Positions 1-7,172 of a DNA stretch of 8,664 nt are shown here, in pieces. The notes under the pieces are model-generated. The model ran no database searches, had not been told where the DNA came from, and was given only the letters and a program-made list of their open reading frames with translations. This DNA is from AV133 sp035567015 (GTDB taxonomy: Bacteria; Verrucomicrobiota; Verrucomicrobiia; Chthoniobacterales; UBA10450). The stretch is taken from the NCBI GenBank assembly GCA_035567015.1, contig DATMPQ010000119.1, positions 1-8,664 on the forward strand. Reading direction: 5' to 3'. The number at the start of each line of letters is the position of its first letter. Positions within the stretch are counted from its first letter, which is position 1. A program made the position numbers and the translations under genes.

Positions 1-1
1 A

Positions 2-244
2 AATCAGGCGGCGCTTGATGATGAAAATCTCGCAGCGTATGCGGCCGAACTCGGTCTCGATGAGGCACGATTAATTCGAGAAGTCACGGCGAGCGTTTAT
101 GCGCCACGGATTCGGGAAGATTTCAAGAGCGGGGTGAGAGGTGGCGTGAATGGAACACCGACGTTCTTTATCAACGGGGAGCGCTATGACGGAACGCGGG
201 ATCTGGAACATCTGCTCAACGCTCTGACTCCGCAGCGCGCCTAA
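2..244 (+). CDS. DsbA-family thiol oxidoreductase domain, C-terminal end (partial at left edge)
   Basis: The last 80 residues of a protein whose start lies outside the window; it ends at the TAA at 242-244. The segment V49-G64 contains GTPTFFINGERYDG, the cis-proline loop and following strand typical of DsbA/FrnE-like thioredoxin folds (the TP at 52-53 is the cis-Pro site). Before it lies a helical stretch (LDDENLAAYAAELGLDEARL, residues 5-24) matching the helical insertion of DsbA-type proteins. The CxxC active site would be upstream and cannot be seen. Such domains catalyse or isomerise disulfides, often in the periplasm. A very similar domain is also known as a C-terminal fusion on some NhaA Na+/H+ antiporters, so this could be the tail of NhaA rather than a stand-alone enzyme; the visible part cannot decide. 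It is followed 20 bases later by RNA element A. The DsbA-like fold is well supported; the full protein identity is not. Confidence 0.8.
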   Translation, partial: NQAALDDENLAAYAAELGLDEARLIREVTASVYAPRIREDFKSGVRGGVNGTPTFFINGERYDGTRDLEHLLNALTPQRA

Positions 245-260
245 CGTTCAGCTCCCAACT

Positions 261-337
261 CTATCACGAAAAAGGGAGCGAGCATCGCCTCATGGCGGCA
301 TGACCCAAATCTGACCAACATGAGCGTTGGTATTTCG
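261..337 (+). ncRNA. Candidate structured cis-regulatory RNA, copy A (short variant)
   Basis: First of three copies of a shared motif. The block CACGAAAAAGGGAGCGA at 265-281 matches copies B (410-426) and C (7181-7197) at nearly every base. It is followed by a hairpin pairing 285-289 with 294-298 around a UCAU loop, then GGCAUGAC. The second hairpin of B and C (CGC-loop-GCG) is missing here, a gap of roughly 22 bases. Instead ACCAAC (314-319) pairs perfectly with GUUGGU (326-331). The 3' end GGUAUUU matches the GGUAACUU of the other copies, and CGAAA (267-271) can pair with UUUCG (333-337) to close the whole element. It lies between the DsbA-type gene and copy B, upstream of malic enzyme. Structure was judged by eye. 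It could be a functional shorter subtype or a decayed copy. Confidence 0.6.
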
Positions 338-356
338 ACGCGACCGAAGAAAATCT

Positions 357-377
357 GCCCGGTGCATGCAGGGCTTT
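357..377 (+). terminator. Weak terminator-like hairpin between RNA copies A and B
   Basis: GCCC (357-360) pairs with GGGC (371-374), with an additional inner G-C pair around a TGCATG loop and one G/A mismatch. Only three T residues follow. The stem is short and the T-tract minimal, so this is at best a weak terminator or attenuator, or simply part of the linker between the two RNA elements. Confidence 0.2.
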
Positions 378-403
378 AAGCCATACGTAGCGGTTGTGCA
401 TTC

Positions 404-514
404 TTCTACCTCGAAAGAGGGAGCGAGAGTCACCTCGTAAGTGGCACCACAAAGTCCCCCGGACGCGCTATTGCGGCAGGCCCAACCGCGTGCCTAGCGT
501 GCCAAGGGTAACTT
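404..514 (+). ncRNA. Candidate structured cis-regulatory RNA, copy B, in the malic enzyme leader
   Basis: Second copy of the shared motif, 66 bases after copy A. The block CTCGAAAGAGGGAGCGA (410-426) is followed by a hairpin pairing 429-433 with 441-445 around CUCGUAA. The third pair of its four-pair core is A-U, where copy A has G-C, a compensatory change. GGGA (419-422) can pair with UCCC (455-458), enclosing that hairpin. A second hairpin CGC-UAUU-GCG (466-475) is followed by the conserved GGYAGG. The motif ends in GGUAACUU (507-514), whose CUU can pair with AAG at 415-417. It lies 185 bases upstream of the malic enzyme start, so it probably acts in the leader of the five-gene operon. Ligand and family are not identified; the tandem layout with copy A recalls other tandem riboswitches. 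Confidence 0.68.
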
Positions 515-699
515 AAGTCACCAACACTTTCAGCGTTGCGCTCGCGAATCCAAAATGAACCTCTCGTACTGTGTCGAATCCGAGTTTGCGAATGGGAAGG
601 CTGGAGATCGTGGAATTTCGACGGCGCCGCAACCGAGGTTCACAAAGCTTTACCGATGCTGAGAAAATAAAACAAAATTGAACACAGAGAGAAGATGAA
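515..699 (+). promoter_or_regulatory. Untranslated leader between RNA copy B and malic enzyme
   Basis: No convincing gene is visible in these 185 bases. They would hold any expression platform of copy B and the malic enzyme ribosome-binding site: the purine run GAGAAG at 689-694 lies five bases before the ATG at 700. A two-codon ATG-AAA-TGA at 695 overlaps that ATG and is an alternative initiation point of unknown meaning. I saw no clear sigma-70 promoter and no clear hairpin plus T-run terminator here. Confidence 0.4.
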
Positions 700-2505
700 A
701 TGAGCATAAAGCCTAAAAGTTACAAGACCAGCGTGGCCCTCCCGAAGCGGTCAACGCGCAAGAGGAGTACCGTGTCCGCAAGAACCCAAAGCCGAACTAC
801 CCGCAATCGTAACGGAGATCGTAGGACAGGTGTAGGGCTGCAAACATTCGACGGAAAGCGCGGCATTGACGTGCTTCGCGAACCAGAAATCAACAAATCA
901 ACCGCTTTCACTGAGGCTGAGAAGGAAGCGCTCGGACTCGTTGGGCTAATCCCCGACGTGACCGAAACCGAGGACGTGCAGTTAAGCCGGGTGCTGATGC
1001 AACTCGGCCATAAGACCACCGACCTCGATCGCTACATTTACCTGGTCAATCTCCTGGATCACGACGAGACGCTTTTCTATCGGGCCGTGATGTCCGATCC
1101 GGCGCGTTTTCTTCCGATTGTGTATGATCCGACGATCGGGGAAGCGTGTCTCAAGTTTGGCCATATCTACCGCGGACCCCGCGGCATGTACCTGTCGATC
1201 ACACGCCGCGGAAAGGTCAAAGAAGTTCTAAAGAATTGGCCCCAGAAAGACGTTCGCTTCATTTGCGTGACGGACGGCGGCCGCATCCTAGGTCTTGGCG
1301 ATCTCGGAGCTAACGGTGCCGGCATACCCATTGGCAAGTTGCAGCTTTACACCGCCTGCGCCGGAGTCCCGCCGCAGTACCTGTTGCCGATGTATCTCGA
1401 CGCCGGGACTAACAATGAGCAGTACCTGCATGACCCGCTCTATCTCGGCATGCGCAAGACCCGGCCGCCGACAGAGGAGCTTTATTCTTTCGTCGACGAG
1501 TTTATGGACGCGGTCCAGGGCGTGTTTCCGAAGTGCTGCGTTCACTTTGAGGATTGGACGGGCAAGGACGCTGTCCATCTGCTGGAGCGCTATCGCGATA
1601 AGTACTGCGTCTACAACGACGACGTGCAAGGCACCGCCGGAATCACTCTCGCGGGAATGATCAACGCGGCCAAGCTGAAGGGTAAGAAACTCAAAGATGA
1701 AAAGTATCTCTTCCTCGGCGCCGGATCTGCCGGTATCGGCCTTGCCAACCTGCTCTGTTCCGCGCTCGTCCAACAAGGAATGACGCTGCAGGAAGCACAG
1801 GCGCACGTTTACATGTTCGACGTTAACGGCCTGTTGGAATCGACCCGGACGGATCTCTTCGATTTCCAAAGGCCGTATGCGCACAAGCACGCGCCGACGC
1901 GGGATTTCGTCGCGGCGATCGAGAGCATCAAACCAACAACAATCATCGGTGTCAGCACTGTCGGCGGCGCATTCACGCAAAAGGTGGTTGAAGCGATGTC
2001 GCGTATCAACAAGCGGCCGGTCATCTTAGCTCTGTCGAATCCGACTGACCACGCCGAGTGCACGGCCGAGCAAGCTTATACCTGGTCGAAGGGCAAGGCG
2101 ATCTACGCGGCCGGTGTGCAGTTCGCGCCAGTTAAGTATAACGGTCAGACCTTCCTGCCAGGACAAGCTAACAACTTCTACATCTTCCCGGCCGTCGGCA
2201 TGGCGATCTACGCTACTCAGGCGAAGCGCGTGACCGACGAAATGTTCATCGAGGCTGGACAAGCGGTGGCGGACCAGGTCCCGGCTGAGTTACTCAACCA
2301 AGGCATGCTCTACCCGTTACAGTCGGACATTCTCGAAATCGAGATTCAAACTGCTGCGCGGGTGGCAAAACTAGTGTTCGATTCGGGTCTTGCCCGCGTC
2401 GAGCGACCGGCGGGCGACATGGTCTCGTTTATTCGCAAACAAGTCTACAAACCAGAATACGCAAACAGTCTGCCATCGCAGACTCAAACTCGGAGGGCAG
2501 CATGA
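700..2505 (+). CDS. NAD-type malic enzyme (oxidative malate decarboxylation)
   Basis: Catalyses L-malate + NAD(P)+ to pyruvate + CO2 + NAD(P)H in the cytoplasm. The 601-residue protein has the long-type malic enzyme core (about residues 65-575): PIVYDPTIGEAC at 139-150 with the catalytic Tyr142, LGDLGANGAGIPIGKLQLY at 199-217 with the catalytic Lys213, FEDW at 283-286 and YNDDVQGTAG at 305-314 with metal-ligand acids (E284, D285, D307/D308). A Rossmann motif GAGSAGIG lies at 340-347, with LSNPT further on. The GAGSAG pattern and overall size resemble E. coli MaeA/SfcA, so NAD preference is likely but unproven. About 50 residues precede the conserved core; the first 39 are rich in K/R/S/T with no acidic residue, which is unusual for the family. 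The start has a GAGAAG ribosome site; GTG codons at residues 12 and 25 are less likely alternatives. The stop overlaps the fumarase ATG (ATGA), implying translational coupling. Confidence 0.95.
   Translation: MSIKPKSYKTSVALPKRSTRKRSTVSARTQSRTTRNRNGDRRTGVGLQTFDGKRGIDVLREPEINKSTAFTEAEKEALGLVGLIPDVTETEDVQLSRVLMQLGHKTTDLDRYIYLVNLLDHDETLFYRAVMSDPARFLPIVYDPTIGEACLKFGHIYRGPRGMYLSITRRGKVKEVLKNWPQKDVRFICVTDGGRILGLGDLGANGAGIPIGKLQLYTACAGVPPQYLLPMYLDAGTNNEQYLHDPLYLGMRKTRPPTEELYSFVDEFMDAVQGVFPKCCVHFEDWTGKDAVHLLERYRDKYCVYNDDVQGTAGITLAGMINAAKLKGKKLKDEKYLFLGAGSAGIGLANLLCSALVQQGMTLQEAQAHVYMFDVNGLLESTRTDLFDFQRPYAHKHAPTRDFVAAIESIKPTTIIGVSTVGGAFTQKVVEAMSRINKRPVILALSNPTDHAECTAEQAYTWSKGKAIYAAGVQFAPVKYNGQTFLPGQANNFYIFPAVGMAIYATQAKRVTDEMFIEAGQAVADQVPAELLNQGMLYPLQSDILEIEIQTAARVAKLVFDSGLARVERPAGDMVSFIRKQVYKPEYANSLPSQTQTRRAA
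2492..2497 (+). promoter_or_regulatory. Ribosome binding site of fumarase inside the malic enzyme 3' end
   Basis: A strong GGAGGG Shine-Dalgarno sequence lies four bases before the ATG at 2502, still within the malic enzyme reading frame. It fixes the fumarase start and hence shows that the unusual N-terminal extension of fumarase is real coding sequence. Confidence 0.8.
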
Positions 2506-4013
2506 TTACACCTAAAACTAAAAGCACCACCACTCGACCAAGCCACACCGCCTCGTCGACAAACCGGAAAAGCTTAGCATCCGGACCAGCAATAACCACG
2601 CCTCGGAATGGCCAATTCCGAGTCGAATCAGATTCGTTAGGCGAGGTCAAGGTTCCGGCGGATCGCTTATGGGGCGCACAAACGCAGCGATCTCTGGAGC
2701 ATTTCAAGATTGGAAAAGATCTGATCCCGCGGGAGATCATCACGTCTTACGCGACACTGAAGAAAGGCGCGGCCATTGCCAATCATACCGGGAAACGGCT
2801 CGATGACGAGCGCTTCCGCCTGATTGTGCAGACTTGCGATGAGATCCTTGCCGGCCAGCACCACGATATGTTTCCGTTGCATGTCTGGATGACCGGCAGC
2901 GGCACGCAATTCAACATGAACGTGAACGAAGTGATCTCGAATCGTTGTTGCCAGCTCGCCGGCACGCCGCTTGGCAGCAAGATGCCGGTCCATCCGAACG
3001 ATCACGTTAACATGTCGCAATCATCTAACGACTCATTCCCGAGCGCGATGAACATCGCGGCGGCGGTGAATGTGAAGCAGCGACTTATTCCGGCTGTTAC
3101 TGCATTGCGCGATGCGATCGCCGCGAAGGCCGCCCAATGGAAAAACGTGGTGAAGATTGGCCGTACTCACATGCAGGACGCGACTCCACTCACTTATGAA
3201 CAGGAGTGGTCGGGCTATGTCGGCACGCTCACTGATAGTCTTGATCGCATCGAGAACGCAGTGAAAGGAGTCTATCGACTTGCGCTTGGTGGGACTGCAG
3301 TCGGCACCGGCATCAATGCCGCGCCGGGATTTGGCGAAGCGGCCGCTACTGAAATTGGCAAGCTGAGCAAGCTGCCGTTCGTCAGTGCGCCTAACAAGTT
3401 TGCTGTACAGGGATCTCACGACGATCTCGTCGAACTTTCCGGCACACTGCGGACGCTAGCAGTCTCGCTCTACAAGATCGCTAATGACATTCGGCTGATG
3501 TCGTGCGGGCCCCGAGCCGGCTTCGCCGAGCTAATCATACCATCTAATGAGCCCGGCTCGTCTATCATGCCCGGCAAGGTAAATCCGACACAGGCCGAGG
3601 CGTTGGCGATGGTGGCAGTCCAGGTAATGGCAAATGATGTGGCGGTGGGATTTGGCGGTGCCGGTGGTTACCTCGAGATGAACGTCTACAAGCCGCTCAT
3701 CATCTTTAACGTCACTCACTCGATCACGATCCTGACAGATAGCTGCACGAACTTCCGCAGGTTCCTCATTGAAGGCACAAAGCCTAACCTGAAAAAGATT
3801 AAGGAATACGTCGATCGCTCCCTGATGCTGGTGACTGCACTCTCGCCTGTGATCGGTTACGACAAGTCCTCGAAGATCGCGCACTACGCCCTGGATAATG
3901 ACCTTACGCTAAAAGCGGCGGCACTCAAGCTAGGCTTCGTCAGCGAAGCTGAGTTTGATCGGGTGGTCGATCCAGCGAAGATGGTTCGCCCTTACGTGGC
4001 GAAAGCGAACTGA
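2502..4013 (+). CDS. fumC: Class II fumarate hydratase (fumarase C)
   Basis: Interconverts fumarate and L-malate in the cytoplasm (TCA cycle), supplying or using the substrate of the preceding malic enzyme. The 503-residue protein has the aspartase/fumarase signature GSSIMPGKVNP at 352-362, containing the active-site serine loop. GRTHMQDATPLT at 220-231 carries the catalytic-base histidine H223, and TGSGTQFNMNVNEV (131-144) and HPNDHVNMSQSSNDSFP (164-180) form the other conserved substrate-site regions. The GKVNPTQAEA sequence and overall length fit FumC better than aspartase. Family members are about 460-470 residues; here some 36 extra N-terminal residues rich in T, S, K and P contain no acidic residue. 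No ATG, GTG or TTG follows before the conserved core, so the extension cannot be explained by a mis-chosen start. Translationally coupled to malic enzyme by a 4-base overlap; the porin follows 42 bases downstream. Confidence 0.96.
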   Translation: MITPKTKSTTTRPSHTASSTNRKSLASGPAITTPRNGQFRVESDSLGEVKVPADRLWGAQTQRSLEHFKIGKDLIPREIITSYATLKKGAAIANHTGKRLDDERFRLIVQTCDEILAGQHHDMFPLHVWMTGSGTQFNMNVNEVISNRCCQLAGTPLGSKMPVHPNDHVNMSQSSNDSFPSAMNIAAAVNVKQRLIPAVTALRDAIAAKAAQWKNVVKIGRTHMQDATPLTYEQEWSGYVGTLTDSLDRIENAVKGVYRLALGGTAVGTGINAAPGFGEAAATEIGKLSKLPFVSAPNKFAVQGSHDDLVELSGTLRTLAVSLYKIANDIRLMSCGPRAGFAELIIPSNEPGSSIMPGKVNPTQAEALAMVAVQVMANDVAVGFGGAGGYLEMNVYKPLIIFNVTHSITILTDSCTNFRRFLIEGTKPNLKKIKEYVDRSLMLVTALSPVIGYDKSSKIAHYALDNDLTLKAAALKLGFVSEAEFDRVVDPAKMVRPYVAKAN

Positions 4014-4055
4014 CTAGAAAGCGCAGCTTACCACTCGAGAAAACTGGGATGAATC

Positions 4056-5351
4056 ATGCGAGCGCAGCCTGGCGGACACCTTGTGTATGTAGTGGGGGCG
4101 GCGTTGTCTATCTTCGCTGTCCCCGCTTTCCCACAGGCGCCTATGGAGGAAACGCTGAGCGGCCCTGACACTCACGAGACCAGCCCCGGCGCGCGCACCT
4201 ATCTGCTGGGTGACTGGGGCGGTCTTCGTTCAAAGCTCTTCGATCGAGGAGTTAGTTTCGATTTACAATACATCAGCGATAACCTGGCGAACATCCACAG
4301 CGATCAGGACGACCGCTTTGTTAGTTGGAACCGGGTCCGAAGCACGATTGATATCGATTTTGGTGTGCTGTTAGGTCAGTCCGGCTGGTATTTCCATGCA
4401 ACTGGACTTTGGCAAGGCGGAGGGCACCTCGACAGGTACCTCGGTCTTCTAACGAGTCCAAGCGGCATGTCCAGTTCGCATACTTTCCGCCTAGATTCCT
4501 GGTGGGTGGAGAAGCGATGTTTCGATGAGCGGCTTACCATTCGGGTAGGACAATTCGCCGGGCAGGACTTCTACGGTGCACAACACTACGCAGCCTCGTT
4601 CATTTTCGAACCGATGGGTTACGCGCTGGGCAATCTCTTTACCGACTTCGAGTCCTTTGATCCTCCCTCTACACCGGCCGCAGAAGTCCGGGTTGTTCCG
4701 GTGGAACATTTATATGTGAAATCGATGGTTTTCGCGGAGGGCCGTGATCCTTTTGCCCACAATCCAACCGGCTTTGTCCCGCAGTTCCGTGGAGATCCGG
4801 TAGGCGTGTTTGAAATCGGATTTACTCCGGGGACGAAAGCGTCGTCAGTCCGTGCCTTCGACAACGTGGAGACGCGCAAGGGTTACTCCGGCCTTTATCA
4901 GTTCGGCGCCTCATACAATCCGGGCGACTTCAAAACCGCGACAGGAAAGACTGAGTCTGGGAACTTTCTCCTTTACTGGATGGCCAGCCAGGCTCTCTGG
5001 CGAATCGACCCTAACGACGCGAGAGGGCTGGACGCCACGTTTGCGTTTGATTGGAGCCCCTCGGACCTCAATCGGAACGACAGTGTGCTGACAGCCGGTT
5101 TGCGTTTCAATGAGCCGCTGCCGCTTCGGTTTCACAATACGATGTCTCTAGGCTACGTGCGAAGCCATCTTAGTTCGGATTTCCGGCCTAACAATGCGAC
5201 TACTTGGAATACAGAACAAGCTCTCGAGTTCAATGTTCTGCTAGAGCTCGCACCCGTTATGATTCAGCCAGTCATACAATACTATGCCAACGCTGGCGGA
5301 AGCTCACGTGACGCTGTGGTAGTGGGCTTTAGAAGCAAGGTGGAGTTCTAG
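4056..5351 (+). CDS. OprB-family (carbohydrate-selective type) outer-membrane porin
   Basis: A 431-residue outer-membrane beta-barrel expected to let small solutes diffuse into the periplasm. Residues 9-24 form a hydrophobic signal peptide with a likely cleavage after VPA24 or QA28. The mature start contains YLLGDWGGLRSKLFDRGVSF and then LQYISDNLAN, the hallmark opening of OprB-like porins. Alternating aromatic and polar strands run to the end, and the C-terminal residue is Phe (KVEF), the usual signal for BAM-mediated assembly. OprB homologues are named for sugars but many transport other solutes; beside malic enzyme, fumarase and an AEC permease, uptake of organic acids is an attractive inference, not shown by sequence. 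The ribosome site is weak. An ATG at 4049 is out of frame. It probably belongs to the same operon, with 34 bases to the next gene. Confidence 0.9.
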   Translation: MRAQPGGHLVYVVGAALSIFAVPAFPQAPMEETLSGPDTHETSPGARTYLLGDWGGLRSKLFDRGVSFDLQYISDNLANIHSDQDDRFVSWNRVRSTIDIDFGVLLGQSGWYFHATGLWQGGGHLDRYLGLLTSPSGMSSSHTFRLDSWWVEKRCFDERLTIRVGQFAGQDFYGAQHYAASFIFEPMGYALGNLFTDFESFDPPSTPAAEVRVVPVEHLYVKSMVFAEGRDPFAHNPTGFVPQFRGDPVGVFEIGFTPGTKASSVRAFDNVETRKGYSGLYQFGASYNPGDFKTATGKTESGNFLLYWMASQALWRIDPNDARGLDATFAFDWSPSDLNRNDSVLTAGLRFNEPLPLRFHNTMSLGYVRSHLSSDFRPNNATTWNTEQALEFNVLLELAPVMIQPVIQYYANAGGSSRDAVVVGFRSKVEF

Positions 5352-5385
5352 AAAATGCCTTAACCCGCATGAACGGAAGTGTCTC

Positions 5386-6330
5386 ATGAATATTGGTGGA
5401 TTAGTAAGTGCGTTGCTCCCGGTTTTTTTCGTTCTTGCGCTCGGCTACTTCGCCGGCAAACGCAACGCCTTTGATGCCGACCAGGCCGCAGGATTGAGCA
5501 AGCTGGCGCTCACCTTCGCGTTGCCGGCTTCTCTGTTTGTCGGCATGACTGACATCCGCAAAGACCTCCTTCTTCAGCAGGGGCCGCTTGTTCTGGCTTT
5601 GATTCTTTCTCATGCCGGCCTTTTTCTAGTGGCGTGGTTGGGTCTGCGGCTGGTTAAATCCTTACGCGGAACCGCTTCTATTATCTACGCGCTGGTAGTC
5701 GCGACCTCTGCCACTCCTGTCTTCGGCCTCGCTGTCCTGCAACCTATTCTTGGTCCTACCAGTGCCGGGACGGTCGGTCTTGTAGCGCTCGCCATCAATC
5801 TAACTGTCCCTCCAGCGGTCATCTTGCTGGAAATGGATGCAGCGGGCAAGCAGGGCGCGGCAAGTGGTTCGCGAAGCCCGATCCTGACAGGACTAAGCGC
5901 CGGCCTGAAATCACCTTTGCTTTGGGCACCTATCCTTGGCGTCGCGCTTGTTCTCGCTGGCGTCCATTTACCGCGCGTTGTAGCCGCCTGCTTTCAACTG
6001 ATCGGGTCGACCACTTCAGGCGTAGCAGTCTTTGCGGTAGGCCTCGTCCTAGCGGCTCATTCTATTCAACTATCCCCTGCGGTCTGGGTCGGTTCTCTTG
6101 CCCGTATTACAGTACAATCCGCAGTGCTATTCGCGCTGCTGCAGCTGCTGCGCATCAGCAGTCCGTTTGCTCGAGAGGCACTGGTCTGCTGCAGTTTTCC
6201 TCTTGCGACGGTGGCTGTGTTATTTGCCGCACGCTACAAAGCCGTCGAATCGGAAGCCGCTTCTATGCTTCTCGTCTCGACACTCGCTTTGGCAGTTACC
6301 GTGCCGACGATCCTTTGGCTGAGCAAATGA
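5386..6330 (+). CDS. AEC-family permease (auxin efflux carrier / malate-malonate permease type)
   Basis: A 314-residue inner-membrane protein made almost entirely of hydrophobic segments, about ten helices in two groups of five separated by a polar loop near residues 151-166. The first helix (PVFFVLALGYFAGK, 12-25), FALPASLFVGM (44-54) in helix 2, SATPVFGLAVLQPILG (108-123) and SGVAVFAVGLVLAA (211-224) follow the pattern of the AEC family, whose bacterial members MdcF and MleP carry malonate or malate. Its place after malic enzyme and fumarase makes a dicarboxylate such as malate a reasonable substrate, but direction and substrate cannot be read from the sequence. The start is supported by GGAAG at 5375-5379. 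Its stop overlaps the next start by four bases (ATGA). Confidence 0.88.
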   Translation: MNIGGLVSALLPVFFVLALGYFAGKRNAFDADQAAGLSKLALTFALPASLFVGMTDIRKDLLLQQGPLVLALILSHAGLFLVAWLGLRLVKSLRGTASIIYALVVATSATPVFGLAVLQPILGPTSAGTVGLVALAINLTVPPAVILLEMDAAGKQGAASGSRSPILTGLSAGLKSPLLWAPILGVALVLAGVHLPRVVAACFQLIGSTTSGVAVFAVGLVLAAHSIQLSPAVWVGSLARITVQSAVLFALLQLLRISSPFAREALVCCSFPLATVAVLFAARYKAVESEAASMLLVSTLALAVTVPTILWLSK

Positions 6331-7031
6331 CTCAGAAAGGAAACGCCGACTGGCTGCTGCCAACGGTCTTGAGCACGACAGCGGGTGCGGTCGATGTTAT
6401 CGGATTTCTTACACTCGGCGGACTCTTTACTGCGCACATCACTGGTAATCTGGTGATCCTCGCCGTCCATTATGTGACCGGAAGCTTCTGTCAGATTGGA
6501 CCGCTTCTCTCAGTACCTGTGTTCGTCGTTGTGCTCGGCATAGTTATCGTCTTGTTCGAGAACAAAACGGTCCGTAGAGCCCGGCGAACATTGTTGATTC
6601 TCCATGCGAGCCTCCTGGCCGGATTCCTGGCGCTTGGCGCCGTGCTCGGCCCTTTCGCCGATCCTGACAGCGCAATGGCGGTATTTGTCGGCATGGCCGG
6701 CGTTGCCGCTATGGCCACACAGAATGCGCTGGTTAGACTTGAGCTGCCTGGATTTCCGTCGACCGCCGTGATGACGACAAACATTACGCAACTAACGATC
6801 GATTTTGCTATGCTCGCCCGCGGCAAAGACGATCCAACATACTTCGCTCGAGCCCGCCGCGGCGCTCGCTTGACTTTTCCTTCTGTCGTCGGATTCGTCG
6901 CCGGCTGCGCCGCTGGCGGCTTTCTTGAACTTCATTTCGGATTATTGGCCTTGACGCTGCCGGTTGTCCTCGCTGCGATTGCGATTCCTCTGGGTGAGCT
7001 GTTGAGTGAGGGCCTGTCTGCGAGACGTTGA
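6327..7031 (+). CDS. DUF1275 (YoaK-type) integral membrane protein
   Basis: A 234-residue polytopic membrane protein with about six hydrophobic helices, the normal size for DUF1275. The two family motifs are visible: AGAVDVIGFLTLGGLFTAH (19-37) followed by ITGNL (38-42), and GMAGVAAMATQNALVR (122-137) followed by PSTAVMTTNITQL (144-156). The biochemical function of the family is not established, though transport has been suggested. The start chosen is the ATG at 6327, which overlaps the permease stop as ATGA; the same frame is open further upstream from 5922, but that part lies across the permease gene and lacks family similarity. Last gene of the five-gene cluster. No clear intrinsic terminator follows. 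Confidence 0.88.
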   Translation: MTQKGNADWLLPTVLSTTAGAVDVIGFLTLGGLFTAHITGNLVILAVHYVTGSFCQIGPLLSVPVFVVVLGIVIVLFENKTVRRARRTLLILHASLLAGFLALGAVLGPFADPDSAMAVFVGMAGVAAMATQNALVRLELPGFPSTAVMTTNITQLTIDFAMLARGKDDPTYFARARRGARLTFPSVVGFVAGCAAGGFLELHFGLLALTLPVVLAAIAIPLGELLSEGLSARR

Positions 7032-7045
7032 AACAGGAGCACGCA

Positions 7046-7060
7046 GCGCGTGAACCGCGC
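7046..7060 (+). other. GC-rich hairpin just after the operon
   Basis: GCGCG (7046-7050) pairs with CGCGC (7056-7060) around TGAAC, 15 bases after the DUF1275 stop. No T-run follows, so it is not a typical intrinsic terminator. It might protect the transcript 3' end or be incidental. Confidence 0.25.
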
Positions 7061-7115
7061 GCGGCCTTGTCTCAGTTCGCAAACAATCAAGGGATCTTGT
7101 CGCTTGAGTTTCGAA

Positions 7116-7132
7116 CAGCAGCTCCGCTGCTG
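7116..7132 (+). repeat. Perfect 7-bp inverted repeat upstream of RNA copy C
   Basis: CAGCAGC, a TCC spacer and GCTGCTG form a perfect inverted repeat. Without a T-tract it is unlikely to be an intrinsic terminator. It could be a protein operator, a folded RNA stem ahead of copy C, or chance. Confidence 0.35.
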
Positions 7133-7172
7133 CGGACTCGGTTAGGTGGGGTCGCGCAGAACCAATCAATCT

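Noticed and set aside
261..514. CRISPR array or mobile-element explanation of the repeated A and B segments
   Set aside because: Only two local copies that differ in length and sequence, no regular spacers, no flanking inverted repeats or target duplication, and variation that keeps base pairing; a structured RNA fits better.
555..662. A 35-residue plus-strand frame in the malic enzyme leader
   Set aside because: No ribosome site precedes the ATG and the predicted peptide has no recognisable features; probably chance in leader sequence.
1288..1980. A 230-codon open frame on the minus strand
   Set aside because: It lies entirely inside the well-supported malic enzyme gene, has no recognisable domain, and is typical of an antisense shadow in GC-rich coding sequence.
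4810..5091. A 93-codon plus-strand frame within the porin gene
   Set aside because: Out of frame with the clear OprB-like protein and without family similarity; a shadow frame.
5922..6326. Upstream in-frame extension of the DUF1275 gene
   Set aside because: The frame is open but overlaps the AEC permease, its translation is rich in Arg/Ser/Cys without membrane character, and family similarity begins only after the ATG at 6327.
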